From Pseudomonas syringae (lineage in GTDB: Bacteria > Pseudomonadota > Gammaproteobacteria > Pseudomonadales > Pseudomonadaceae), in contig NZ_LGSI01000020.1 in assembly GCF_001698815.1 (NCBI RefSeq), positions 343,661-387,738 on the forward strand: DNA of 44,078 nucleotides. The letters run 5' to 3'. The notes beneath the pieces are model-generated. The model was not told the origin of the DNA. It was given only the letters and a program-made list of their open reading frames with translations, and did not search any database. The translations under genes were made by a program, and so were the position numbers. Positions 35,595-43,722 of the stretch are shown here, piece by piece. Within the stretch, counting starts at the first letter, position 1. Each line of letters starts with the position of its first letter.

Positions 35595-36218
35595 TTAAAC
35601 TTCTTGTGCGGCCAGCTTCAACCATTGTTGTACCGGTGCATACGCCAGGATGTTGTCGATATATCCCTGCAGTTGTGCCGGTATGGCAATGCCATAACGA
35701 CGGAAACGAAATACCACCGGAACAAACATGGCATCGACAATGCCGAAGTCGCCGCAGAGGAACTGCTTCGAACCGCTCAGCTCGCGCAGGTTGCTCCAGA
35801 TATCGAACACGCGCATAACTTCTTCACGCGTCTCGGCGGTCAGCGTTTCAGGGATATCACCGGTGTTCAGGCCGAACGACATCTGTGTGCGCAGGTGAGT
35901 GAAGCCGGAGTGCATCTCCGCCGCTGCGGCGCGGGCGAGTGCCTTGACCTGCGGGTCCTGGGGCCAGAGGTTGGCGCTAGGATAGGCATCGGCAACGTAT
36001 TCGCTGATGGCTAGGCTGTCGTTGATCACGATGCCATTGAGTAACAGTGCCGGGACTCGGCCAGAAGGCGAGTGTTCGAGGATTTGCTGGCGAGTGTCGC
36101 TCTGTTCCAGTTTCAGCTGAAGGGTTTCAAACGAAACGTCCGCTGTCACAAGAACCAGCCACGCACGAAATGACCATGACGACTTATTAAAATCCCCAAT
36201 TACCAGTTTTGTAGACAT
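35595..36218 (-). CDS. Glutathione S-transferase family protein
   Basis: The 207-residue protein has the GST N-terminal thioredoxin fold with the catalytic Ser/Tyr region GDFNKSSWSFRAWLVLVTAD, the cis-Pro GRVPALLLNG and the glutathione-contacting NDSLAISEYVADAYP. The C-terminal helical domain is ELSGSKQFLCGDFGIVDAMF (N-capping box FGIVDA). It is the first gene of the minus-strand operon with the N-hydroxylase and aminotransferase. In such a setting it may conjugate or isomerise a reactive N-oxygenated intermediate, or simply protect the cell. It is divergent from an AraC regulator. Confidence 0.92.
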   Translation of the reverse strand: MSTKLVIGDFNKSSWSFRAWLVLVTADVSFETLQLKLEQSDTRQQILEHSPSGRVPALLLNGIVINDSLAISEYVADAYPSANLWPQDPQVKALARAAAAEMHSGFTHLRTQMSFGLNTGDIPETLTAETREEVMRVFDIWSNLRELSGSKQFLCGDFGIVDAMFVPVVFRFRRYGIAIPAQLQGYIDNILAYAPVQQWLKLAAQEV

Positions 36219-36249
36219 CGCATCCCCTAGCTTGTTTTATGAAATAGGT

Positions 36250-36261
36250 GCTAAATTTAGC
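36250..36261. promoter_or_regulatory. Perfect palindrome in divergent promoter
   Basis: GCTAAATTTAGC is a 12-bp perfect dyad between the GST operon (start 36218) and the AraC-type gene (start 36302). It is a candidate operator for that regulator or a global one; no known consensus is claimed. Confidence 0.5.
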
Positions 36262-36301
36262 GACCTTTTTTTTATACGTATTGCACAAAACTGGACAATT
36301 T

Positions 36302-37147
36302 ATGGACGGGATCCGCAGTGATAAAGCCCCTCAAAAAGATAAGGATTTTGTTCAATTCTGGCGTATACCCGAAGGCGACTGCGAGTTGCTATCTGCGCGT
36401 TACAGCACCCAATCTTTCGGCCGACATTCACATGATCGGTACGCCATCGGCGTTATAAGCAGCGGTATTGAAAAGCTTTTTTATCGCGGCAGTTACTACA
36501 TGGGGGTCGCTGGTAGTGTGGTCACCATTACCCCTGGGGAGATCCACGACGGCTTGCCAGGCCATGATGAGGGCTGGATGTATCGAATGCTCTATATCGA
36601 CCCCGAATGGGTCAATCGGGTGGTGTTTCAAGGGCGCTTTTCAGACGATCATATTCATCTTTTTCAAACAGCTCTGAGCCAAGCACCCGACTTCGCCCGG
36701 ATTTTTTTGCATCAACATCAACTCATTGAAAAATCCCCCTCCAGCCTTGAACGGGAAACTATCCTGCTGGATCTGGTGACACAGCTCTTCGAGCGTAGCG
36801 GAGCGCCCATCGAATCAGTCAGCGCGGCTGAGCAGCACGCAGTGCAAAAGATCAAGAGGAAGCTCGAAGACGAGTTCGACAAACATCTGTCGCTGGAAGA
36901 ACTGGCGCAACTGGTGAACCTTGACCCTCTTTACCTGATCCGGGTGTTCAAAAAAAGCGTTGGCGTCTCCCCCCACAGCTATCAAATCCAGAAAAGAATC
37001 GCCCAGGTCCAAAAACTGCTGCGCACCGGGTCCAGTCTCGCAGAAGCGTCATTCACTTGCGGCTTCTTCGATCAAAGCCACATGACCCGGGCCTTCAAAA
37101 AAGTAGTCGGCATTACACCGGGCAGTTTCCGCAACAGCAGTGCCTGA
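36302..37147 (+). CDS. AraC family transcriptional regulator (cluster-specific)
   Basis: The 281-residue protein has an N-terminal AraC-binding cupin (SFGRHSHDRYAIGVISSGIE; then VVTITPGEIHDGLPGHDEGW). Its C-terminal double helix-turn-helix has HLSLEELAQLVNLDPLYLIR and GSSLAEASFTCGFFDQSHMT, ending in the conserved ITPGSFR. Such regulators respond to small molecules and activate a divergent operon. The ATG at 36302 is chosen because homology begins just after it; a GTG at 36248 in the same frame is possible. Its position facing the GST-led operon makes it the likely activator of the putative biosynthetic cluster. Confidence 0.92.
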   Translation: MDGIRSDKAPQKDKDFVQFWRIPEGDCELLSARYSTQSFGRHSHDRYAIGVISSGIEKLFYRGSYYMGVAGSVVTITPGEIHDGLPGHDEGWMYRMLYIDPEWVNRVVFQGRFSDDHIHLFQTALSQAPDFARIFLHQHQLIEKSPSSLERETILLDLVTQLFERSGAPIESVSAAEQHAVQKIKRKLEDEFDKHLSLEELAQLVNLDPLYLIRVFKKSVGVSPHSYQIQKRIAQVQKLLRTGSSLAEASFTCGFFDQSHMTRAFKKVVGITPGSFRNSSA

Positions 37148-37605
37148 GCCTGTAAGTGCCATCCTGGATGTTGATCTTGCCGTAGTGCTCGGCCTCACGT
37201 TTTAAGCGCGTTAAGTCGGCTAAAATGGCCTCGCCCAGCCGCATGCCGGTGGCACCAGACGAACGGTATGTTTCGGCGAGAGTAGGTTTTTCGGGCATCT
37301 GGAGTTCGCTGGAAAATTCGGCGTACCCCAACTAGTAACTATAAACAAATCAGCTAGTTATGGCGTTCGGTGGAATCGAACTCGGGATTTTTTAGATGTC
37401 AGCACGTTGTCGGTCTGCAAGTAATTCAGAGCCGCATACGGAATGGTAAACCTCCCGAATTCGAACGTTGTTGATCATCCCCTCCGTCGAGAATAGGTAG
37501 GAATCCGCCAAAAGCTGCCGTGGCGACAGGCAGCGGACGGCCAAACGCGGCCGTCGGGTGTCTACGGAACTAGGTGCGCTTCAACGCGCCCTGCCTGGCG
37601 CACAT
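37148..37605. other. Intergenic region between AraC gene and receptor terminator
   Basis: A minus-strand frame of 72 codons (37113-37331; from MPEKPTLAETYRSSGATGMR) overlaps the AraC 3' end. It has no recognisable family and no clear ribosome binding site. A short inverted repeat (AACTAG/CTAGTT, about 37330-37356) and a tRNA-arm-like string follow. Nothing else can be supported here. Confidence 0.35.
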
Positions 37606-37639
37606 AAAAAGCGGCTTACCTCTCGGTAAGCCGCTTTTT
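37606..37639. terminator. Strong bidirectional terminator
   Basis: AAAAAGCGGCTTACC-TCTC-GGTAAGCCGCTTTTT has a perfect 15-bp stem with A and T tracts on either side. It ends the TonB-receptor transcript on the minus strand and could stop rightward transcription from the AraC gene. Confidence 0.95.
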
Positions 37640-37659
37640 AGTCAATGGTGTGCATCTGG

Positions 37660-40089
37660 TCACCAGGAGTATTTAACGCTGGTCAGCAGCGTACGCCGCA
37701 TCCCTGGGTAGCACTCATAAGAATCGTCACAGGTGGCCACATACTCGGTGTCCAACAGGTTTTGTGCATTGACCGAGACGGTCACGTGTTTGTTGATCGG
37801 GTAGCTGGCGCCCGCATCGAACAGCGTGTAGTTGTCGATGTGATAGGTATTGCCGTTGTCGCCATAGAGCACGCCGGTGTAGCGGGCACCGCCGCCCAGG
37901 CTCAGGCCTTTGAGCGGGCTGTCGTTGAAGGTGTAGTTCAACCAGGTGGACGCCATGTGCCTGGGCACGTTGGCCGGGCGTTTGCCTTCGTCGCCGCGAT
38001 TGCTTTTGGTGATTTCGGCGTGGGTGTAGGTGTAGGACGCGATCAGATCCCAGTGCTGATCCAGCCGCGCCTTGATCTCGGCTTCGATGCCGCGCGATTG
38101 TTGTTCGCCCGACGCAACGGTGAAGCCTGTGTTCACTCCGCCGACGATTTCCGTCGTCAGCACATTGGTCTTGGTCAGGTCGTAAGCGGCCAGAGTCATC
38201 AGGATGGCGTCGGTGGGCTGGTATTTCACGCCCACTTCCCATTGATGCGCCATGCTTGGGTCGAACGCACTGCCGTTGCGGTCCGTGCCGGTGTTGGGGG
38301 TGAACGACTCGGCGTAGCTGACGTAGGGGGCCAGGCCGAACTCGGTGAGATAGGTCAGGCCTAGGCGACCGGTGAAGGCATTGTCTTTTTGGTTGGAGGA
38401 GGCGCCGACATGGTTGTCCAGGGCGTTGCGAACATAGTCATAGCGCCCGCCGGCCGTGACGATCCAGTGGTCGTCGAACTTGATCTGGTCTTGAATATAA
38501 CCGCCGACCTGTTCGATGGTCTGGTCGTAATCAATCGAGCTCAGGCTGTTGGCGGCGTTGGGACGAGCGATCGCCAGGCCATACTGTGGCGCGTTCAGGT
38601 TCAGGCCTGGCGCTTGGGTGCGCCAGCGCGAGATATCGGCGTCTTGCCAGGTGTAGTCGACGCCCATCAACAGGGTGTGGCTGAGCGGGCCGGTGGTGAA
38701 GTCGGCCTGCAATTGGTTGTCCAGGTTGAACGTGTCCATGTGCTGGTCGAAGCGGTCGGCGATCCGCGTCACGTTGCCGGTGTTGGTGTCGACGGCGGTG
38801 GGCAGCAGATTCTGGAAGATCAGGTCGACCTGCCCGTAGCGGGCGTTCTGGCGGAACTCCCAGGTGTCGTCCAGCCGGTGGCGGAACTCGTAGCCCAGGC
38901 TGAATTGTTCCTGGTCCAGATGGTTGAAGCTGTGATCGCCCATCAGCGTGTTGGTGGTGTGGCCGTTCGGCGTGCTGTATGCGAACAGCGAACCGCCGTT
39001 CGAATCGCGCATGAAGTCACTGAGCAGGGTCAGGCTGGTGTCTTCATCCGGCGCCCAGGTGAGGGATGGCGCGATGTACAAGCGGTCGTCTTTCAGCGCG
39101 TGGCCGTCCGCATAATCCACTTGGGTATCGGCTTCTCGGGCCAGGCCGACCACTCGGTAGAGCAGGTGTTGATCGTCACTCAGCACACCGCCGATATCAA
39201 ACTGGCCTTGCAGGCGATCATGGTTGCCGCCGGTCAACTGCACTTCGTTGACGTGATTGGCCTCGGGTTTCTTGCTGACCCGGTTGACGATGCCGCCCGC
39301 ATCCCCTTGGCCGAACAGGCTGGAGGCCGGGCCACGTACGACGTCTATGCGGTCCAGTGAGTAGGGTTCGCTGCGGAAAAATGCGTAGCTGTTGTTTTGC
39401 TGACGCAGCCCATTGAGGTAGTCACTGCTGGCCTGGCCGTTGAAACCGCGAATGTACAACCAGTCAAAACCCTTGGGGTCCAGGCCGTAGGCTTCCACCT
39501 TGACACCGGGTACGTAGCGCAACGCGTCGGTGACGGTCTGCGCGCCCTGGGCCTGCATTTGCTGGCGGGTTATCACCGAGATCGATTGTGGGATTTCGAT
39601 GATCGGTGTATCGGTCTTGGTACCTGCGCTGCTGCGGGTGGCCACGTAACCTTCCACTGGACCGGCGGCGGACTCAACCGATTTGCCGGTGATGCTCGTG
39701 GGGTCCAATTGAAGTGTTGCGTCGACGACAGGGATCAGCGAGTAGCTGCCGTTACTCAGCAGCACGGCCTGCAATTTGCTGCCGGCCAGCAGCTGGCGCA
39801 AGCCTGAGTCCACCGTGTAGGCCCCGTGTAAACCAGGCGAGCGGTGCCCTTGCGCCTGGGTAGGGTCGAACGAAATATTGACTCCCGCCTTGGCTGCAAA
39901 CTGCGCCAGTGCAGTGTTGACCGAGCCGGAAGGGATATCGAACTGACGGGTCGCGGCCGTCTGCGCCCAGGCGGGCGCGGCAACCATGATTGAGGTCAGC
40001 GGGGCCCCCAGGGCCATGCCGAGCAGCGTGCGGCACACGATGCGGGTCAGTGAAGGCGGTCGTTGAGTGGTTGGCTTGTGTACGGACAT
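37660..40089 (-). CDS. TonB-dependent ferric-hydroxamate-type siderophore receptor with signalling domain
   Basis: The 809-residue outer-membrane receptor has a signal peptide (to about residue 43, PAWAQTA). An N-terminal STN signalling domain follows (FDIPSGSVNTALAQFAAKAG to about residue 115), then a plug with TonB box region and IPQSISVITRQQMQAQGAQT and the plug block RIDVVRGPASSLFGQGDAGG. The 22-strand barrel ends in an aromatic residue (LLTSVKYSW). The Cys pair near the end (YVATCDDSYECYPGMRR) is shared with hydroxamate receptors such as FoxA/FhuE/FiuA types. The STN domain and the adjacent fecR/fecI genes mean that ligand binding is signalled to a dedicated ECF sigma factor. AAGGAAA precedes the ATG. 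Confidence 0.93.
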   Translation of the reverse strand: MSVHKPTTQRPPSLTRIVCRTLLGMALGAPLTSIMVAAPAWAQTAATRQFDIPSGSVNTALAQFAAKAGVNISFDPTQAQGHRSPGLHGAYTVDSGLRQLLAGSKLQAVLLSNGSYSLIPVVDATLQLDPTSITGKSVESAAGPVEGYVATRSSAGTKTDTPIIEIPQSISVITRQQMQAQGAQTVTDALRYVPGVKVEAYGLDPKGFDWLYIRGFNGQASSDYLNGLRQQNNSYAFFRSEPYSLDRIDVVRGPASSLFGQGDAGGIVNRVSKKPEANHVNEVQLTGGNHDRLQGQFDIGGVLSDDQHLLYRVVGLAREADTQVDYADGHALKDDRLYIAPSLTWAPDEDTSLTLLSDFMRDSNGGSLFAYSTPNGHTTNTLMGDHSFNHLDQEQFSLGYEFRHRLDDTWEFRQNARYGQVDLIFQNLLPTAVDTNTGNVTRIADRFDQHMDTFNLDNQLQADFTTGPLSHTLLMGVDYTWQDADISRWRTQAPGLNLNAPQYGLAIARPNAANSLSSIDYDQTIEQVGGYIQDQIKFDDHWIVTAGGRYDYVRNALDNHVGASSNQKDNAFTGRLGLTYLTEFGLAPYVSYAESFTPNTGTDRNGSAFDPSMAHQWEVGVKYQPTDAILMTLAAYDLTKTNVLTTEIVGGVNTGFTVASGEQQSRGIEAEIKARLDQHWDLIASYTYTHAEITKSNRGDEGKRPANVPRHMASTWLNYTFNDSPLKGLSLGGGARYTGVLYGDNGNTYHIDNYTLFDAGASYPINKHVTVSVNAQNLLDTEYVATCDDSYECYPGMRRTLLTSVKYSW

Positions 40090-40210
40090 ACCGTTTCCTT
40101 TCGCCCAGTGGCAGTAGAGTGAGAGCGGCGTCTGATGCGCCTCTATCTACCAAGTCGAATGAGAACTTGAATCAACAACCCCTGGCGGGCATTTATTTTC
40201 TGGCGCTTGT

Positions 40211-41149
40211 TCAGACCGACTCCACGCGCGTCCAATAGCGGCTGAATTGGCGGATGCGCACAGGCAGGGTAGAGGACAGGTTTTCCAGGATCGTATCGAT
40301 ATTGTTCAAATGAAACGCCCCCGAGATACGCAGCGCCGCGACCTGCGCCTGGCAGCCCAGGTGCCCGGGACGGTAGCGTTGGAGTTCAAGGATCAAATCC
40401 TCCAGGCGCCAGTTGTTGACCACCAACATGCCGTGGATCCAAGCATCGGCGTCGGGGCTCGCAGGCTGCACGTTACCCACCTGGCCCTGGCTGAACCACA
40501 CCTGCTGGCCCGCCTCCACCCGCACTGTCGGCGTGCGGGTTGCGCTGCGCACTTCGACGGCATGTTCAAGCACACAGACCCGGGTTTGAGCGTCTTCGCA
40601 ACGCACGATAAAGCGTGTACCGAGCGCGCGGATACTGCCTTCGCGGGTGTGCACCACAAAGGGCCGAGCCAGGGTATCACGCGCGGTTTCTACAAGGATT
40701 TCCCCGCTAAGCAATTGCAGCTCGCGAAGGCTCGGGCTGAAGTGAATATTCATCGCGGTGGCGGTATTGAGGCGTACTTGGCTGCCATCTTCCAGGCGCA
40801 GGCTTTTGCTTTCACCTGTGACGGTGCGCTGGTCTGCCACCAGTGACGGCAGTGCAGTGTTGCGCCAGGCCAACGTGCCGGCACCACCGGCCGCGAGCAA
40901 TAGCGACAGCACCTTGAGCACTTCACGCCGCTTGACCCGTGCGCTGTTGAGCGTTGGTCGAGCGATACCGGGGCCGACCCGATCAAAGCGTTCCTGCAGT
41001 TGGATCAGCCGTTCCCAGGCCTGACGATGCCCGGGCGCACCCTCAAGCCAGCACCGATGCGCTTCCTGCGTGGCTCCATCGGCGTCATCACATCGCAAGT
41101 CGACGTACCAGCGCGCGGCGGCTTCAAGGGTCGCGTGATCCAGTGCCAC
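40211..41149 (-). CDS. fecR: FecR family anti-sigma/sigma-regulator
   Basis: The 312-residue protein has an N-terminal cytoplasmic domain (ARWYVDLRCDDADGATQEAH, the DUF4880 type). One membrane segment lies near residues 78-95 (VLSLLLAAGGAGTLAW). The periplasmic FecR domain carries SKSLRLEDGSQVRLNTATAM and LQLLSGEILVETARD. It transmits receptor occupancy from the STN domain to the sigma factor. Translation starts at GTG 41149 with AGGAG six nt upstream, overlapping the end of the sigma gene by position (3-nt gap), so the two are coupled. Convergent signalling with the receptor gene downstream is typical. Confidence 0.93.
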   Translation of the reverse strand: MALDHATLEAAARWYVDLRCDDADGATQEAHRCWLEGAPGHRQAWERLIQLQERFDRVGPGIARPTLNSARVKRREVLKVLSLLLAAGGAGTLAWRNTALPSLVADQRTVTGESKSLRLEDGSQVRLNTATAMNIHFSPSLRELQLLSGEILVETARDTLARPFVVHTREGSIRALGTRFIVRCEDAQTRVCVLEHAVEVRSATRTPTVRVEAGQQVWFSQGQVGNVQPASPDADAWIHGMLVVNNWRLEDLILELQRYRPGHLGCQAQVAALRISGAFHLNNIDTILENLSSTLPVRIRQFSRYWTRVESV

Positions 41150-41152
41150 GCC

Positions 41153-41662
41153 TTACTCCTCAGTGGCCAGCAGGCAGTGCATCAACGCGCGCACCGCGTG
41201 TTTCTTGACGGTGTTGACCGATACGTGCAGTTGTCGGCCGATCTCCACATAGCTCAAGCCATCCAACTGGGCCATCAGGAAAATCTGCCGAGTGCGAGCG
41301 CCCAGGCCATTCAAGATCCGGTCGATTTCCAGCAAGGTTTCAATGATCAGAAAGCGTGTTTCCGGCGAGATATCCAGCGCTTCGGGTCGGGAAGCCAGGG
41401 TTTCCAAATACGCCTGTTCCACAGTCCGGCGCCGGAACATATCGATCATCAGGCTGCGCGCGATGGTGCTCAAATACGCACGCGGCTCACGCAGCTCAGG
41501 CGCCTTGCGTTGGATCAGTACCCGCATGAAGGTATCTTGAGCCATGTCCGCAGCGTGATCGACACAGCCCAGGCGTTTGCGCAGCCAGCCACACAGCCAG
41601 CGATGATGATCGGCGTAAAGGGTGTGTACGGTCTGTTGATGCAGGCGGTCGACGGAGGACAT
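41153..41662 (-). CDS. fecI: FecI-type ECF sigma factor
   Basis: The 169-residue ECF sigma-70 protein has region 2 (ADMAQDTFMRVLIQRKAPELRE, with RSLMIDMFRRRTVEQAYLET) and region 4 (LARTRQIFLMAQLDGLSYVE-type, GRQLHVSVNTVKKHAVRALM). This family (iron-starvation sigma factors) transcribes the cognate TonB-receptor gene when the siderophore is bound. The gene follows a Fur box (41688-41706), so it is made only under iron limitation. It is upstream of fecR with almost no gap. The IS1182 element lies about 110 bp further upstream but does not cut the promoter visibly. Confidence 0.95.
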   Translation of the reverse strand: MSSVDRLHQQTVHTLYADHHRWLCGWLRKRLGCVDHAADMAQDTFMRVLIQRKAPELREPRAYLSTIARSLMIDMFRRRTVEQAYLETLASRPEALDISPETRFLIIETLLEIDRILNGLGARTRQIFLMAQLDGLSYVEIGRQLHVSVNTVKKHAVRALMHCLLATEE

Positions 41663-41687
41663 GGCTCAAACCTGAAGAGGCTTATAT

Positions 41688-41706
41688 GATAATCAATCTC
41701 ATTTTC
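41688..41706 (-). promoter_or_regulatory. Fur box before fecI-fecR
   Basis: Read on the minus strand, GAAAATGAGATTGATTATC agrees at 15 of 19 positions with the Fur consensus GATAATGATAATCATTATC, counted by eye. It lies 26 nt upstream of the fecI start codon, in promoter position, so iron-bound Fur should repress fecIR. Confidence 0.88.
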
Positions 41707-41814
41707 GTGTTTGCTGGATGATTTTGCAAGGCTGGAAATGGGGCCGGCTTCGTCGTTGCGGCTGTGAGCCAGTCACGGTAGTGGCTTGGGCCAGTTGCCT
41801 AAACGTCCGCTTCT

Positions 41815-43430
41815 GGCCGATTCTGTTGAAAAAGTAGATCTCCTGCCTGGCCAGCGGCAAAATCAGGTCATCGGCCAGCGGGAGGATTCGCAGCATGATG
41901 GGACAATTGTCGAGCGGACAAGAGAGACTGTTTTACTCGTTCAACATTGAAGATCACATCCCAGCCAATCACCTCCTGCGCAGCATTGATCGATGCCTTG
42001 ACCTAAGCGATCTGCGCCATTATCTCGCCGATTTTTATAGCCCGATCGGGCGTCCGTCGATTGATCCCGAACTGATGATTCGCCTGTTGGTGGTGGGCTA
42101 CTGCTACGGCATTCGCTCCGAACGTCGGTTGTGCGAAGAGGCTCATTTGAACCTGGCGTATCGCTGGTTCTGCCGTTTGAGTCTTGAAGACGAAGTCCCC
42201 AATCACTCTACGTTTTCCAAGAATCGCCACGGCCGTTTTCGTGACAGCTCGCTTTTTCGCTGGCTGTTCAACGAGGTGCTGCGTCGGTGCATGGACGCGG
42301 GTCTGGTCAAGGGCGAAGGTTTTGCTGTGGATGCAAGTGTGATCAAGGCTGATGCCAGTCGGCAACGTGGCGTATCTGGCGATGATGAAATCAACTGGCG
42401 CGATCCGTCGCTGAGTACTCGCGCCGTCCGTGAGCACCTTGATGCGCTGGATGAAGAGGCCTTGGCCGAAGCACTGCCCAAGCGCCTGTCGCTGACTGAT
42501 CCGCTTTCTCGTTGGACCGCAGCGCCAGGAGGCCCGGCGTTTTTCGCTTACTCGACGAACTACCTGATTGATGTCGAGCATGGCGTGATCATGGACGTGG
42601 AGCCGACCCCAGCTCATCGAACCGCCGAGGTCGAAAGCACCATAACCATGATCGAGCGGGTCGAAGAACAGTTCGACATCAAGCCGGATCGGCTCATCGG
42701 CGATACCGCTTATGGGACCGCACCGATGTTGGCCTGGATGGTGGACGAAAAAGACATCGAGCCACATGTGCCGGTTTGGGACAAAACCGAGCGCAAGAAC
42801 GACAACCTCTCGATCAGCGATTTTCAATGGAATGAAGAGGCGCAGGAATATCGTTGCCCCACGGGACACGCGTTGCGTAGCGAGTGGCGGGCCTTCAAGA
42901 ACCAGCGCTCACATGTCACGAAAGCCGACACCATCATCTTTCGATCCCGGCAAACCGACTGTGCTAAATGCTCAATGAAAGAGCGCTGCTGCCCGAACAC
43001 GTCGTTTAGAAAAATCGCACGCAGCGTCCATGAAGCGGCGCGCGATGTTGCGCGGCGCATCGCAAAGACACCTCAATACGTGTGCTCTCGCCATGAGCGC
43101 AAGAAGGTCGAAATGTTGTTCGCTCACCTCAAGCGAATCCTGAAGCTGGATCGATTGCGGCTACGAGGAATGACCGGTGCAAACGATGAATTTACCTTGG
43201 CCGCAGCGGTACAGAATCTAAGAAGACTGGCGAAAATGACCTCACAAGGGCCACCGACCACGGGATAGGTACGTCCGGAATCAGCAAAAATCTTCAAATC
43301 AACCTACTGACAAGCTGCAACGATCAACGCAGAACCGGAAAGCCACGCAACGTGGTGAATAGGTTCTGAAGAGACGATCAACTTCGAAGTCTTCCAGTTT
43401 GAAATTCCGACTTTTTCAACAGAATCGACC
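41815..43430 (+). mobile_element. IS1182-family insertion sequence
   Basis: The element of about 1.6 kb is bounded by a 21-bp inverted repeat: GGCCGATTCTGTTGAAAAAGT at 41815-41835 and its complement with one mismatch (ACTTTTTCAACAGAATCGACC) at 43410-43430. Between them lies one intact transposase gene. A related TAAACG string occurs outside both ends, so the true ends might extend about 20 bp. No target duplication is evident. It separates the iron-signalling genes from the ICE integrase. Confidence 0.88.
41895..43268 (+). CDS. tnpA: IS1182 family transposase
   Basis: The 457-residue DDE transposase has the N-terminal DUF772-like domain: NHLLRSIDRCLDLSDLRHYL, GRPSIDPELMIRLLVVGYCY, then EVPNHSTFSKNRHGRFRD. 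The catalytic core starts with VDASVIKADASRQRG, has the second acidic site LIGDTAYGTAPMLAWM and ends with the Glu-containing ERKKVEMLFAHLKRIL. A Cys-rich insertion (DCAKCSMKERCCPN) is typical of IS1182. The start at 41895 follows GGGAGGA at 8 nt. No internal stop is present, so the element looks transposition-competent. Confidence 0.95.
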   Translation: MMGQLSSGQERLFYSFNIEDHIPANHLLRSIDRCLDLSDLRHYLADFYSPIGRPSIDPELMIRLLVVGYCYGIRSERRLCEEAHLNLAYRWFCRLSLEDEVPNHSTFSKNRHGRFRDSSLFRWLFNEVLRRCMDAGLVKGEGFAVDASVIKADASRQRGVSGDDEINWRDPSLSTRAVREHLDALDEEALAEALPKRLSLTDPLSRWTAAPGGPAFFAYSTNYLIDVEHGVIMDVEPTPAHRTAEVESTITMIERVEEQFDIKPDRLIGDTAYGTAPMLAWMVDEKDIEPHVPVWDKTERKNDNLSISDFQWNEEAQEYRCPTGHALRSEWRAFKNQRSHVTKADTIIFRSRQTDCAKCSMKERCCPNTSFRKIARSVHEAARDVARRIAKTPQYVCSRHERKKVEMLFAHLKRILKLDRLRLRGMTGANDEFTLAAAVQNLRRLAKMTSQGPPTTG

Positions 43431-43446
43431 GTTTTCTGACCTTCGT

Positions 43447-43722
43447 TTAGAGGTTGAACTGCCAGGATTTTCCTAAGCGACGAGTGAGTAATTGCATGGT
43501 CAGCAAATAATAATAGCGCGTCGATTGAGTGTGCTGGTTTAGGTGGTGATTCAAAAACCACGAAAGGTGTTTTCTCTGCCACGTCCATGGATTGTCGCGT
43601 TGCCAGCGCTCAGCGATCGCTGTTTGGATGGCCTTCGCCTGACGCAGGTGGCGTTGGCGTGTGGTATGCGACCCGGTCAGGACGCCCGTCAGGAACAGAT
43701 CCATATCGAATACCGTGCTCAT
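43447..43722 (-). CDS. Conserved ICE-associated small protein (function unknown)
   Basis: The 91-residue basic protein (AKAIQTAIAERWQRDNPWTW, RKHLSWFLNHHLNQHTQSTR, ending YYLLTMQLLTRRLGKSWQFN) is rich in Arg, His, Trp and Tyr and predicted helical. It looks like an N-terminal SAM-like (core-binding) fold of integrases or a small DNA-binding partner. It overlaps the integrase stop by 4 nt (ATGA), so it is translated with it. Proteins of this type sit behind integrase-domain genes in Pseudomonas ICEs, recalled as a context and not verified here. The IS1182 right end is only 17 bp beyond its stop. Confidence 0.6.
   Translation of the reverse strand: MSTVFDMDLFLTGVLTGSHTTRQRHLRQAKAIQTAIAERWQRDNPWTWQRKHLSWFLNHHLNQHTQSTRYYYLLTMQLLTRRLGKSWQFNL

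Noticed and set aside
37350..37390. tRNA-like 3' arm (GGTGGAATCGAACTCGGG on the plus strand)
   Set aside because: The complement contains a TTCGATTCC-like T-loop, but the T-stem does not pair and no acceptor, D or anticodon arms can be folded around it.
38389..39360. Long plus-strand open frame opposite the TonB receptor
   Set aside because: It is antisense to a well-supported receptor gene in high-GC DNA, and its Val/Gly/Ala-rich product has no domain.
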